A stretch of DNA of 64,000 nt from Actinoplanes derwentensis (GTDB taxonomy: Bacteria; Actinomycetota; Actinomycetes; Mycobacteriales; Micromonosporaceae): the NCBI RefSeq assembly GCF_900104725.1, contig NZ_LT629758.1, positions 7,102,001-7,166,000 of the forward strand. Reading direction: 5' to 3'. Positions within the stretch are counted from its first letter, which is position 1, and every line of letters starts with the position of its first letter. The position numbers and the translations under genes are program-made. Under the pieces are notes generated by a model, which saw only the letters and a program-made list of their open reading frames with translations, searched no databases and was not told the DNA's origin. Below, piece after piece: positions 41,279-49,820 of this stretch.

Positions 41279-42064
41279 GTGTTCGGCATCGACATGTCGG
41301 GCGATCTCAAGCCCGGCCCCACCGAACTGAACCTGGGCATCATCCACGCCGATCGCCGCAACGCCGACCTGATCATGACGGGACCCCACCGCGTGGTCCA
41401 TCTGGAGTTCCAGAGCCGGGCCGATCCGGCCATGGCGAACCGGATGTTGATCTACCAGGGCATGTTGCGGGGTGAACCGGACCACGCCGACAAACGCCTC
41501 CATCAGCACGTCATCGTCCTGGGCAAGGGAACATCCCCCACCAGGATCTACGAACCACCCAATCTGTTTTTCAGGTTCGAGACCCACTACGCGCGCACCC
41601 TCGATCCGGACATTCTGCTCGACGATCCGGAGTGCGCGCCGTGGGCCGTGCTCGCCGCCACCACCGACGACAAAGAACGGGCGGCTCGCCTAGTGGCCAT
41701 TTTCCAGGCCGTGACGTTCGCCAACGAGAAGTCCGAGGCCGTGCGGCGAGACCTCATCCAGACCGCACTGACCTTTGCCACCCTGGTGATGAAGCGCGAG
41801 AATATCGAGAGAGCCTTGAAGGAGGTCAACATGCCTGTCGACATGATCCACGACACCGTGTGGGCGCAGGAGCTGATCGAGGAAGGCCGCGTCGAGTCGA
41901 ACCGGACCAACACGGTGAGAATCCTTGAGCGCCGAGGCATCGACCATCACCAGGCGGAACTGATCGCCAAGGCACTCCTCGACCAGAACCTCGAGACACC
42001 TGTCGAGCGGGCCGCCTTCGACGACCTTGAACAACTGAGGGCCCTCGTCGATCAGAACGACTGA
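41279..42064 (+). CDS. Rpn family recombination-promoting nuclease / PD-(D/E)XK transposase-like
   Basis: A protein of at least 261 residues. RNADLIMTGPHRVVHLEFQSRADP carries the D...ExQ catalytic core of the PD-(D/E)XK nucleases in the Rpn (transposase_31) family, known to promote RecA-independent DNA transfer. Coding similarity clearly continues upstream to ~41204 (NQYDTASKRIVIANPEAFG), but that stretch has no ATG, GTG or TTG in frame; GGGGAGGG (41189-41196) precedes it. Either a rare start such as ATC 41204 is used, or one base was lost after ATG 41178. GTG 41279 is the first conventional start. Confidence 0.75.
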   Translation: MFGIDMSGDLKPGPTELNLGIIHADRRNADLIMTGPHRVVHLEFQSRADPAMANRMLIYQGMLRGEPDHADKRLHQHVIVLGKGTSPTRIYEPPNLFFRFETHYARTLDPDILLDDPECAPWAVLAATTDDKERAARLVAIFQAVTFANEKSEAVRRDLIQTALTFATLVMKRENIERALKEVNMPVDMIHDTVWAQELIEEGRVESNRTNTVRILERRGIDHHQAELIAKALLDQNLETPVERAAFDDLEQLRALVDQND

Positions 42065-42162
42065 GCGTACCGGCGACTTCGACAGCAAACTCAAGGCACT
42101 CGGCTTCGATCCCCCCTGGCTCAGAGACCAGCGAAAGGGCTGACCGGAGCACGACCGGGGCG

Positions 42163-42198
42163 GCGGGTGGTGCACCCCCGATAAGTGGCACCACCCGC
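42163..42198 (+). terminator. Terminator hairpin after the Rpn gene
   Basis: A perfect 11-bp stem, GCGGGTGGTGC at 42163-42173 and GCACCACCCGC at 42188-42198, lies 99 bp past the Rpn stop. The rest of the 330-bp gap before the XPB gene holds a weaker GAGATC/GATCTC inverted repeat near 42243-42264 and presumably the XPB promoter. Confidence 0.6.
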
Positions 42199-42395
42199 AC
42201 CTCGTCGCCTGATACACGCGCTAGAGAGCCCGTAGGTTGCATGAGATCTGGGTCACATGATCTCTGCTGAGCCGCGCACCCCCGATAGCGACACGGCCCA
42301 CCCCTCTATACGACGCAAGTTTGGGTGGGAAAGGTTGTAGACGAAATCCGTGGCACACTTGAGGGTCGACTTTTAGCTCTTCGGAGGGTGTGCGC

Positions 42396-44057
42396 GTGAG
42401 CAGCGGACCACTGATCGTGCAGTCGGATAAGACTCTGCTCCTGGAGGTTGATCACCCTGATTCGAAGGCCTGCCGGATGGCGATCGCGCCGTTCGCGGAG
42501 TTGGAGCGTTCCCCGGAGCATGTGCACACCTATCGGCTGACGCCGTTGGGGCTGTGGAACAGCAGGGCGGCGGGGCATGACGCGGAGAGTGTCGTGGACG
42601 CTCTGATCAAGTTCTCTCGGTACCCGGTTCCGCACGCGCTGCTGGTGGACGTCGCCGAGACGATGGATCGGTACGGGCGGTTGCAGCTGCTCAACGACCC
42701 GGTGCATGGCCTGGTCCTGCGTGGGCTGGACCGGATCGTGCTGGTCGAGGTGGCGAAGTCGAAGAAGCTGGCGGGCATGCTCGGCGCCTATGTCGACGAC
42801 GACACGATCCTGGTGCACGGTTCGGAGCGTGGCCGGCTCAAGCAGGCACTGTTGAAGCTGGGCTGGCCGGCCGAGGACCTGGCGGGTTACGTCGACGGGG
42901 AAGCCCACCCGATCGAGCTGAGGCAGGACGGCTGGACTCTCCGGTCGTACCAGCAAGAGGCTGTTGATGGTTTTTGGGCCGGTGGGTCCGGGGTCGTGGT
43001 GCTGCCATGTGGCGCGGGGAAGACCCTGGTCGGGGCGGCCGCCATGGCGACGGCGAAGGCGACGACGCTGATCCTGGTGACGAACACGGTGGCCGGCCGG
43101 CAGTGGAAGCGTGAGCTGCTGGCGCGGACGACGCTGACCGAGGACGAGATCGGGGAGTACAGCGGCGAGCGCAAGGAGATCCGCGCGGTCACGATCGCGA
43201 CGTATCAGGTGCTCACTTCGCGGCGGGGTGGCGCGTTCACGCATCTGGACCTGTTCGGGGCCCGGGACTGGGGTCTGGTCGTCTACGACGAGGTGCACCT
43301 GCTGCCGGCGCCGATCTTCCGGTTCACCGCCGATCTGCAGGCCCGCCGCCGGTTGGGGCTGACCGCGACGCTGGTCCGGGAGGACGGGCGGGAGGGTGAC
43401 GTCTTCTCGCTGATCGGCCCGAAGCGTTACGACGCCCCGTGGAAGGACATCGAGGCGCAGGGTTGGATCGCCCCGGCGGAGTGCGTCGAGGTCCGGGTCA
43501 CTTTGACCGATGCCGAGCGGATGTCGTACGCGGTGACCGAAGCCGAGGAGCGTTACCGGGTCGCGGCCACTGCCCGTACCAAGCTGCCGGTGGTGAAAGC
43601 CCTGGTCGACAAGCATCCGACCGAGCAGGTGCTGGTGATCGGCGGGTTCCTGGATCAGCTGCACGAACTGGGCGAGTTCCTGGACGCGCCGATCGTGCAG
43701 GGCTCGACGACGAACAAGGAGCGGGAGCGGCTGTTCGACGCGTTCCGGGACGGTTCGTTGCGGACCCTGGTGCTGTCGAAGGTCGGCAACTTCTCGATCG
43801 ACCTGCCGGAGGCGGCGGTGGCGATCCAGGTGTCGGGGACGTTCGGTTCCCGCCAGGAGGAGGCCCAGCGTCTGGGCCGGGTGCTGCGCCCGAAGGGTGA
43901 CGGGCGGCAGGCGCACTTCTACACGGTGGTGTCCCGGGACACGATCGACACCGATTACGCCGCACACCGCCAGCGTTTCCTGGCCGAACAGGGTTACGCG
44001 TACACAATCGTCGACGCCGGCGACGTCCTCGGCCCGCCCCTGCCAAAGATCGACTAG
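42396..44057 (+). CDS. ercc3: DNA repair helicase of the XPB type
   Basis: A 553-residue superfamily 2 helicase like M. tuberculosis XPB (Rv0861c), a 3'-5' DNA helicase. An N-terminal ~170-residue damage-recognition-like domain precedes Walker A LPCGAGKT near residues 202-209, motif II DEVH near 297, GLTATLVREDG (motif III), and motif VI RQEEAQRLGRVLRPKGDG in the second RecA fold. GTG 42396 lies 8 bp after GGAGG; GTG 42390 is too close to it. A role in excision repair or in transcription-coupled repair is assumed from homology. Confidence 0.93.
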   Translation: MSSGPLIVQSDKTLLLEVDHPDSKACRMAIAPFAELERSPEHVHTYRLTPLGLWNSRAAGHDAESVVDALIKFSRYPVPHALLVDVAETMDRYGRLQLLNDPVHGLVLRGLDRIVLVEVAKSKKLAGMLGAYVDDDTILVHGSERGRLKQALLKLGWPAEDLAGYVDGEAHPIELRQDGWTLRSYQQEAVDGFWAGGSGVVVLPCGAGKTLVGAAAMATAKATTLILVTNTVAGRQWKRELLARTTLTEDEIGEYSGERKEIRAVTIATYQVLTSRRGGAFTHLDLFGARDWGLVVYDEVHLLPAPIFRFTADLQARRRLGLTATLVREDGREGDVFSLIGPKRYDAPWKDIEAQGWIAPAECVEVRVTLTDAERMSYAVTEAEERYRVAATARTKLPVVKALVDKHPTEQVLVIGGFLDQLHELGEFLDAPIVQGSTTNKERERLFDAFRDGSLRTLVLSKVGNFSIDLPEAAVAIQVSGTFGSRQEEAQRLGRVLRPKGDGRQAHFYTVVSRDTIDTDYAAHRQRFLAEQGYAYTIVDAGDVLGPPLPKID

Positions 44058-44062
44058 CTGGC

Positions 44063-44536
44063 ATGATTCCAGCCGTGAATATCACGGGGACCTTCCAGCA
44101 CAGCTATTCCTCGTTCCGCCGGCTGAGCATGGCCGCGCTCGGCAAGGCCCGCTTCGGGATGTGGATCAGTGGCGGCCTGATCCTTCTGCTGGCGGTGACC
44201 ACGGACGCGTTTCAGGACAGCCCGGTCCTGTACGCCGCCCCACTGGTGATCGTCTTTCCGGAGCTGATCGCTTACCTGAGCTGGCGGCAGCAGCGCAAGA
44301 TCCTCACCGAGCCGGTGCACTACGAGATCAACGAGACGGAGCTGTACACCCGGGCGGCCCACAGTGAATCCCGGCTCGCCTGGTCCGGGCTGACCTGGGT
44401 GAAGAGCACCAAACACGGATGGCTGTTGAAGACCGGCGTCATGCAGGTCGTGCTCCCCCGGCCCGCGTTCAGCCCGGAGGAGCAGGCCACCATCGAAGCC
44501 TTTCTCAAGACGGCGCCGGTGAAGGTCAAGTCCTGA
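44063..44536 (+). CDS. YcxB-like membrane protein
   Basis: A 157-residue protein with two hydrophobic helices near residues 30-75 (WISGGLILLLAVTTDAFQ, LYAAPLVIVFPELIAYLSW) followed by a beta-rich cytoplasmic part (VHYEINETELYTRAAHSESR, then LAWSGLTWVKSTKHGWLL and VMQVVLPRPAFSPEEQATIEAFL). This order matches the YcxB-like C-terminal domain family, of unknown function. It starts 5 bp past the XPB stop and probably shares its transcript. Confidence 0.78.
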   Translation: MIPAVNITGTFQHSYSSFRRLSMAALGKARFGMWISGGLILLLAVTTDAFQDSPVLYAAPLVIVFPELIAYLSWRQQRKILTEPVHYEINETELYTRAAHSESRLAWSGLTWVKSTKHGWLLKTGVMQVVLPRPAFSPEEQATIEAFLKTAPVKVKS

Positions 44537-44539
44537 CGT

Positions 44540-45134
44540 CTATCGCGTCCAGATGCGGGCGGCGGTGGTGCGGACGTTGCCCGCACGGTCGTACGCCCGC
44601 AGTTGGACCTTGATCTTCGCCTTGTTCTTCGGCGCCTTGGTCACCGCGAGTGTCGGCTTGGTGTGGTCGACTGTCACATATCGCGTGACCATCGTCGATT
44701 GCCCGAAAACGTCCCAGGCATACCAGACGAGCGGATGCCTGCCGTCGCTGAGCGAGACCGTCATGGTGCAGACGACACACCCGACGACCTCGGTATTCGG
44801 GCCTGCCAGGATCGCCGTGGTGTCCGGGCTGACGTCGGTGAGGCGTCCCCGCCGACGTCACCGAGGTGGCCCTGGTCTCCGGCGGTACCGCCGTGGCCGT
44901 GGCCGTGGCCGCGCCGTGGGCTTTCGCCTGGGACAGCAGCGCGCACAGCGACGCCCTGGTTCGCGGCCCGAAGGCCACCAGCACGGGACGTCCGAGATCA
45001 CGAGGTCGATCACGCCGTGCTGAATGGTCCCGCCCGGCGGCGCGTAGGTGAAGGCCGGTGCCGTGGTGTCTACCCGCACCCGGGTGCTGGCCTCACCGGC
45101 GTTGCCGGCCGCGTCGATCGCCCGGATCGTCAGG
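44540..45134 (-). pseudogene. Degraded Ig-like domain protein fragment
   Basis: Two frames on the minus strand hold parts of one beta-sandwich sequence. The upstream part runs VRTYDLTIRAIDAAGNAGEA and VRVDTTAPAFTYAPPGG (45130 to ~45000). The downstream part, in another frame, runs TDVSPDTTAILAG, LVWYAWDVFGQSTMVTRYVT and VQLRAYDRAGNVRTTAARI, ending at 44540. These are typical of bacterial Ig-like repeats in secreted proteins. The region between (~44860-44990) is out of frame and Pro/Arg-rich. No start remains; the fragment begins exactly where the GntR gene ends. Confidence 0.65.
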
Positions 45135-45845
45135 TCATACGTTCGGACGGGACCGTACCGTCCCCCACTGGACCGAGACCCGGGTCGCGGCTCGTTCGGC
45201 TCGGATCTCCATCAGGTCGCCGAGGATCACCGCGCGGTCGGTGACCACCGGCTCGTCGTCCATGGCGTACGTGGTGCGTTCGCTGACGAAGACCGGACTG
45301 CCCGCCGGGCGGCTCAGCCGGGCGGCGCTCGCCACGTCGAGCAGACCCGGGACGATTCGTTCCGAGGCCCGCGTGATCGTCACGCCCGCTTCGGCCAGCG
45401 CCACGTAGAGCGAGATCCGCCGGAAGTCCTCGTCGCTCACCCGGGAGCCGTGCGGTTCCGGGACCCACGAGGTCTGGTGGATGACCGGCTGGTCGCCGAG
45501 GTACCGCACCCGCTCCAGCCGGAGACCGTCGGTGACGGCGGCCGACACCACCTCGGTCGTCACGTCGTGGCCTTGTTCGCGCAGGTCCTCGACGAAACTG
45601 CGGAGCGTGTCGACCCGGTAGGTGGCCTGCACCGGTGCGACGAACGTGCCGCGTCCGGCGTGCTGCACGATCAGCCCGTCGTCGCGCAACGACGACAGGG
45701 CCTGGCGCAGGGTCATCAGCGTCACGCCGTACCGCGCGCTGAGTTCCCGTTGCGCGGGCAGCGCCTCGCCGGGCCGGTAGACCCCTGTCCGGATCTTGTC
45801 GGTCAGATCAAGAGCGATTTGCCGGTACGCCGGAACCCTGGTCAC
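45135..45845 (-). CDS. GntR/HutC family regulator, probably of trpBA
   Basis: A 236-residue regulator. The winged-helix domain (PAYRQIALDLTDKIRTGVYR, PAQRELSARYGVTLMTLRQA) is followed by a UTRA ligand domain (SFVEDLREQGHDVTTEVVSA, SLYVALAEAGVTITRASERI). This is the HutC/FarR subgroup, whose members respond to small ligands. It starts at GTG 45845 and overlaps the 3' end of trpA by 38 bp, so it is in the trpBA operon. The last nine residues (GTVRSRPNV) may derive from the fused Ig-like fragment. Confidence 0.87.
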   Translation of the reverse strand: MTRVPAYRQIALDLTDKIRTGVYRPGEALPAQRELSARYGVTLMTLRQALSSLRDDGLIVQHAGRGTFVAPVQATYRVDTLRSFVEDLREQGHDVTTEVVSAAVTDGLRLERVRYLGDQPVIHQTSWVPEPHGSRVSDEDFRRISLYVALAEAGVTITRASERIVPGLLDVASAARLSRPAGSPVFVSERTTYAMDDEPVVTDRAVILGDLMEIRAERAATRVSVQWGTVRSRPNV

Positions 45846-46605
45846 GAGGCATGACGCTATCGTCCAGCGCCCTCCGGAACGATGCCAGCACGTCGCCGAG
45901 TTGCTCCGGCGTCCCGCCGTCGAGGATCCGGCGCATCAGGGCGGCCCCGATCACCACCCCGTCGGAGTGCGCGGCGGCGGTGACGGCGTGTTCGGTCGTG
46001 GCGATACCGAAGGCGAGCAGCACCGGCCGGTCGGTGAGCGCCCGGACCGCCTCCGCGACCCGCCCGCCGGACTCGGCGAACATGGTTCCGGTGGTGCCCA
46101 TGACCGAAACCGTATAGACGAAGCCGCGGGACTCCCGGGCGATCACGGCGAGCCGCGCGGCTGGGGTGGCGGGCGACACCAACAGGGTCAGGGCGACCCC
46201 GGCGGCGCGCGCCTGCGCGGACAGCGCGGCGGCCTCGTCGACCGGCAGGTCCGGCACGATCAGCCCGGTGATCCCGGCCGCGGCCAGGTCCCGGCAGAAG
46301 TCCGGGCTCTGCTGCACCAGGTTGTAGTAGGTCATCGCGATCAGCGGCACACCGACGTCCACGCCGGCTACCTCGGCGAGCAGGTCACCGACCGTGACGC
46401 CACGCCGCAGAGCCCGGTCGGAGGCCTCCTGGACGACCGGGCCGTCCAGAATCGGGTCGGAGAAGGGCAGTCCGATCTCGATCGCGTCGGCGCCGGCCCG
46501 GGCGTACTCGGTCAGGTATCGGGTCCAGTCGGTGCTGATGCCACCGGTCAGGTAGGGCACCAGCAGCGGACGGCCCGCCGACCGCAGATGATCCTCGACG
46601 TTCAC
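45808..46605 (-). CDS. trpA: Tryptophan synthase alpha chain
   Basis: A 265-residue TIM-barrel enzyme that cleaves indole-3-glycerol phosphate to indole for TrpB. Catalytic Glu is in GADAIEIGLPFSDPILDGPV and the Asp in GLIVPDLPVDEA. The start overlaps the trpB stop by four bases (ATGA). The normal neighbouring genes trpC, trpE and trpD are absent, so this is likely a stand-alone or second copy. The 3' end overlaps the GntR gene. Confidence 0.92.
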   Translation of the reverse strand: MNVEDHLRSAGRPLLVPYLTGGISTDWTRYLTEYARAGADAIEIGLPFSDPILDGPVVQEASDRALRRGVTVGDLLAEVAGVDVGVPLIAMTYYNLVQQSPDFCRDLAAAGITGLIVPDLPVDEAAALSAQARAAGVALTLLVSPATPAARLAVIARESRGFVYTVSVMGTTGTMFAESGGRVAEAVRALTDRPVLLAFGIATTEHAVTAAAHSDGVVIGAALMRRILDGGTPEQLGDVLASFRRALDDSVMPRDQGSGVPANRS

Positions 46606-47747
46606 GATGCCTCCATCAGGGTCGCCATGTCCTTGTCACCGCGCCCGGAGAGCGTCACCAACACGGTCGAGCCGGGCGGCAACTCCCCGCTCCCGGCCGC
46701 CCGGATGACCCAGGCGATCGCGTGCGCGGATTCCAGAGCGCAAAGAATTCCTTCGGTACGAGCGAGAAGCCGGACGGCCGGGACGACCTCACTGTCGGAG
46801 ACCACCACGTACCGGGCTCGGCCGATGTCGTTGAGGTACGCGTGTTCCGGGCCGATCCCGGGGTAGTCGAGGCCGGGCGCGATCGAATGGGCCTCGCTGA
46901 CCTGTCCGTGCTCGTCCTGGAGCAGGTAGGACCGGAATCCGTGCAGGACACCGGCCCGCCCGAACGCGACCGCCGCGCCGCCTTCCGCCTCGACCCCGAT
47001 CAGCTTCGCGCCGGTGTCGGCGAACCCGGCGAAGGTGCCGGCCGCGTTGGAGCCGCCGCCGACACAGGCGACCACGAAATCCGGGGTCTTGTCGGCGCAC
47101 TGGACCCGGGCCTCGTCCCCGATGACCCGCTGAAACTCCCGGACCATCCATGGGTACGGGTGGGGGCCCATCACCGAGCCCAGGCAGTAGTGGGCCTCGT
47201 CCACACAGGTCACCCACTGCCGCATGGCCTCGCTGGTGGCGTCCTTGAGAGTGCGGGTGCCGCCGGTGACCGGGACGACCTCGGCGCCGAGCATCCGCAT
47301 CCGGAAGACGTTGAAGGCCTGCCGCTCGATGTCGACCTCGCCCATGAAGACGGTGGCGTCCAGCCCTAGCAGGGCGGCGGCGGTCGCGGTGGCGACTCCG
47401 TGCTGCCCGGCTCCGGTCTCGGCGAGCAGCCGGGTCTTGCCCATCCGCTTCGCGAGCAGCGCCTGTCCCAGCACATTGTTGATCTTGTGGGAGCCGGTGT
47501 GCGCCAGGTCCTCCCGCTTGAGCAGCACGTCGACACCGAGTTCGGCGGAGAGCCGCCGGGCCGGGGTGAGCGCGGTGGGCCGCCCGGCCTGCACGGCGAG
47601 CAGGTCCGCCAGCTCACCACGGAACCCCGGATCCGCCCAGGCCTCCCGGAACGCCTCCTCGACCGCGGCGCAGGCCGGGATCAGGGACTCGGGCACAAAA
47701 CGCCCGCCGTACTCCCCGAACCGGCCGGTCACACTCGGCTCCCGCAT
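46602..47747 (-). CDS. trpB: Tryptophan synthase beta chain
   Basis: A 381-residue PLP enzyme joining indole and serine to give tryptophan. The PLP lysine is in LAHTGSHKINNVLGQA; GAGQHGVATATAAALLG and FVVACVGGGSNAAGTF (phosphate loop) are clear, as is the C-terminal TLSGRGDKDM. It is a TrpB1-type subunit. ATG 47747 follows GTGGAGG by 4 bp. It heads a trpB-trpA-gntR operon, and a palindromic operator lies directly upstream. Confidence 0.94.
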   Translation of the reverse strand: MREPSVTGRFGEYGGRFVPESLIPACAAVEEAFREAWADPGFRGELADLLAVQAGRPTALTPARRLSAELGVDVLLKREDLAHTGSHKINNVLGQALLAKRMGKTRLLAETGAGQHGVATATAAALLGLDATVFMGEVDIERQAFNVFRMRMLGAEVVPVTGGTRTLKDATSEAMRQWVTCVDEAHYCLGSVMGPHPYPWMVREFQRVIGDEARVQCADKTPDFVVACVGGGSNAAGTFAGFADTGAKLIGVEAEGGAAVAFGRAGVLHGFRSYLLQDEHGQVSEAHSIAPGLDYPGIGPEHAYLNDIGRARYVVVSDSEVVPAVRLLARTEGILCALESAHAIAWVIRAAGSGELPPGSTVLVTLSGRGDKDMATLMEAS

Positions 47748-47757
47748 GACGCCTCCA

Positions 47758-47784
47758 CTGTTCTAGAACTGAGTTCTATAACAG
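47758..47784 (-). promoter_or_regulatory. Putative GntR operator before trpB
   Basis: Two 13-bp arms, CTGTTCTAGAACT (47758-47770) and AGTTCTATAACAG (47772-47784), form an inverted repeat around a single base with one mismatched pair. It lies 11-37 bp upstream of trpB and overlaps an AT-rich promoter-like zone (TATAAC). The size and symmetry suit a HutC/GntR dimer. Confidence 0.7.
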
Positions 47785-47819
47785 TTATACACATGCCCTG
47801 TGGACGGAGCAAACACCAG

Positions 47820-47854
47820 TCGGCCCGACTCCCCTGGACGGGGAGCCGGGCCGA
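47820..47854 (-). terminator. Terminator of the LigD operon
   Basis: A 15-bp stem with one mismatch, TCGGCCCGACTCCCC at 47820-47834 and GGGGAGCCGGGCCGA at 47840-47854, loop TGGAC. It lies 64 bp beyond the LigD-polymerase stop on the same strand. Confidence 0.7.
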
Positions 47855-47917
47855 TTGGAGTGGTTCAGGTCAGCGGTACCAGGGTGGCGATACGGATGAG
47901 TATCCGACGCTGTCGAT

Positions 47918-48826
47918 CTACTTCGGAAGCTTCGGGCCGGGGGTGAGCAGACCGGCGAGCAGGTCGCCGTGCCGGTCGGTGCGGGTGAGCGCCTCAGCCG
48001 GGGAGAACTGCCTCGCCGGGCGGGTGCCGGTGGCCATCGACAGGACCTCGTCCCAGGTCAGCGGGGTGGACGCGGTGGGGGAGTCGCCAGCTCGCAGCGA
48101 GTACGGAGTGACCGTCGTCTTGGCGGCCGCGTTCTGGCTCCAGTCGATGAAGACCTTGCCGGGGCGGACCTGCTTGGCCATCTTCGCGGTGATCGAGGCG
48201 GGCACCAGCGTGGCCAGTTCCTCGGCGACCCGATGGATGTACTCCGTGACCAGGGCCGACGACTGGGTGCCGGAGATCGGGCAGCACAGCTGCATGCCCT
48301 TGCGGCCGGAGGTCTTCGGGAACGCGGCGATCCCGTCGGCGGCCAGCCGGTCGCGGATCAGGACCGCCACCGCGCAGCATTCCTTCAGTCCGGCCGGGGC
48401 GCCCGGGTCCAGGTCGACGACCAGCAGGTCCGGGTCGGCACCGATCCGCCACTGCGGGGTGTGCAGTTCGATCGCCGCCAGGTTCGCCAGCCAGACCAGG
48501 GTGGCCAGCTCGTCGACGACCACGAAGTCGATGGTCTCCCGGCTCTTCGTGGACCCGGGGACAGGCAGCGTCTCCAGGTGCACCCAGGGTGGCGTACCGC
48601 CGGGTCTGTTCTTCTCGAAGAAGTGCGGCGCGCCGACCCCGTGCGGATAGCGGATCCGGGTGACCGGACGGCCCTTGAGGTGCGGCAACATCACCGGGGC
48701 GATCCGCGTGTAGTAGTCGATCAGCTCGCCCTTGGTGAAGCCGGTCGACGGGTACATCACCTTGTCCAGGTTGGAGAGCTCGACCTCCCGGCCCTCGATG
48801 GTCACCAGAATCCGGTCACGAGGCAT
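47918..48826 (-). CDS. LigD-type polymerase/primase (NHEJ)
   Basis: A 302-residue archaeo-eukaryotic primase-fold protein, the polymerase part of bacterial NHEJ. Catalytic acidic pair in DLLVVDLDPGAPAGLKECC; FPKTSGRKGMQLCCPI carries Gln where classical LigD-Pol has His, as seen in the actinobacterial GMQL clade. The VRPGKVFIDWSQNAAAKTTVTPYSLR block is conserved. ATG 48826 is chosen; it overlaps the ligase stop by 11 bp and has GGGGGAG upstream. It fills gaps and adds nucleotides at broken ends. Confidence 0.9.
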   Translation of the reverse strand: MPRDRILVTIEGREVELSNLDKVMYPSTGFTKGELIDYYTRIAPVMLPHLKGRPVTRIRYPHGVGAPHFFEKNRPGGTPPWVHLETLPVPGSTKSRETIDFVVVDELATLVWLANLAAIELHTPQWRIGADPDLLVVDLDPGAPAGLKECCAVAVLIRDRLAADGIAAFPKTSGRKGMQLCCPISGTQSSALVTEYIHRVAEELATLVPASITAKMAKQVRPGKVFIDWSQNAAAKTTVTPYSLRAGDSPTASTPLTWDEVLSMATGTRPARQFSPAEALTRTDRHGDLLAGLLTPGPKLPK

Positions 48827-49757
48827 CGTCGGCACACTCCCCCGGTGGCTTGTCGGCGCGCAGGCGCAGGAAGCGGGGGAAACGCAGCCGGAGGTCGGGT
48901 GTCTGATTGCCGTAGCGGATCTCGGCGACCAGCTCCGGTCGTACCCAATGGGCGCCTTTGGCATCCTCGCGCGACACCGCACCGGGAGCGAACGGTGAAT
49001 CCGGGGTGGCGAGCGGCGCCAGCCGCGAGAGAAGGTCACGCTCAGCGACCGCGCCGATCCCGCCGCCGACCCGTCCCCGAAAGGCCAGCCCGGCCGGTGT
49101 CGGCACCCCGATCAAAAGCCCACCCAGCTTGCGTACGCCGGGACGCCAGCCGCCGATCACGTAGTCACCGGTCTGATCGAATTTGATCTTCACCCAGTCC
49201 GCTGACCTGCGTCCGGGCAGGTAAACCGAGTCGGAGCGTTTGGCCATCACGCCTTCGAGACGGTTCTCCCGGGCGGCCGCCTCGGTGGCCGGCCCGTCCC
49301 CGAACGACGGCGGCACCATCCAGTGCGCACCGGCCGGGGCGAGTTCTTCCAGGCGCTCCCGACGGGCCAAGTACGGTAACCCGGTGTAGTCGATCCCGTC
49401 GAGAAACAGCAGATCGAAGATCAGATAGGTGACCGGCAGGGCCGCGGCCAACTGGGCGGCCCGGCGCTTGTCCCGAACGTGCATCCGCTCGGCGAGCGCG
49501 GTGAACGACGGCCGTCCCGAAGCGTCCAGCACGACCATCTCCCCGTCGAGCAGCGTCCCCTCGGGCAGGTGCAGCGCGGCGATCTCCGGGTAGGCCGCGG
49601 TGACCACGGCGCCGGAGCGGGCGAACAGGTCGGGCGGCCCGCCACCGAACCGGGCCAGGACCCGGACGCCGTCCCACTTGAACTCGAAGCTCCAGTCCGG
49701 GCCCAGCGGCAACCCGCCCGCGGTCGCGAGCATCGGGGACAGGGGTGAACCCGGCAC
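48816..49757 (-). CDS. ATP-dependent DNA ligase, LigD ligase type (NHEJ)
   Basis: A ~313-residue ligase containing motif I FEFKWDGVRVL with the adenylated Lys, motif III TLLDGEMVVLDASGRPSF, motif IV GVMAKRSDSVYL and motif V ADWVKIKFDQTGD. An OB-fold C-terminal part follows. It seals double-strand breaks. It lacks both the polymerase and the nuclease domains of full-length LigD, which here is split into at least two genes. GTG 49757 fits the family N-terminus (PLSPMLATAGGLP); ATG 49811 is possible. Confidence 0.9.
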   Translation of the reverse strand: MPGSPLSPMLATAGGLPLGPDWSFEFKWDGVRVLARFGGGPPDLFARSGAVVTAAYPEIAALHLPEGTLLDGEMVVLDASGRPSFTALAERMHVRDKRRAAQLAAALPVTYLIFDLLFLDGIDYTGLPYLARRERLEELAPAGAHWMVPPSFGDGPATEAAARENRLEGVMAKRSDSVYLPGRRSADWVKIKFDQTGDYVIGGWRPGVRKLGGLLIGVPTPAGLAFRGRVGGGIGAVAERDLLSRLAPLATPDSPFAPGAVSREDAKGAHWVRPELVAEIRYGNQTPDLRLRFPRFLRLRADKPPGECADDAS

Positions 49758-49820
49758 CCGATCACCATAGGCAAAATCGTTCACCTGACGCAGGCGTCTC
49801 AGTGATGCCATTCTGAGGTC

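Noticed and set aside
42065..42143. Possible coding tail (KLKALGFDPPWLRDQ) after the Rpn gene in another frame
   Set aside because: About 25 residues, no start and no recognisable family; could be a relic but too short to call.
45130..45468. 112-residue minus frame within the GntR gene
   Set aside because: Wrong frame of the regulator; composition is Arg/Gly/Pro typical of shadows.
45808..47747. trpBA as part of a biosynthetic cluster
   Set aside because: No NRPS, PKS, prenyltransferase or other tailoring genes are adjacent; only the GntR regulator.
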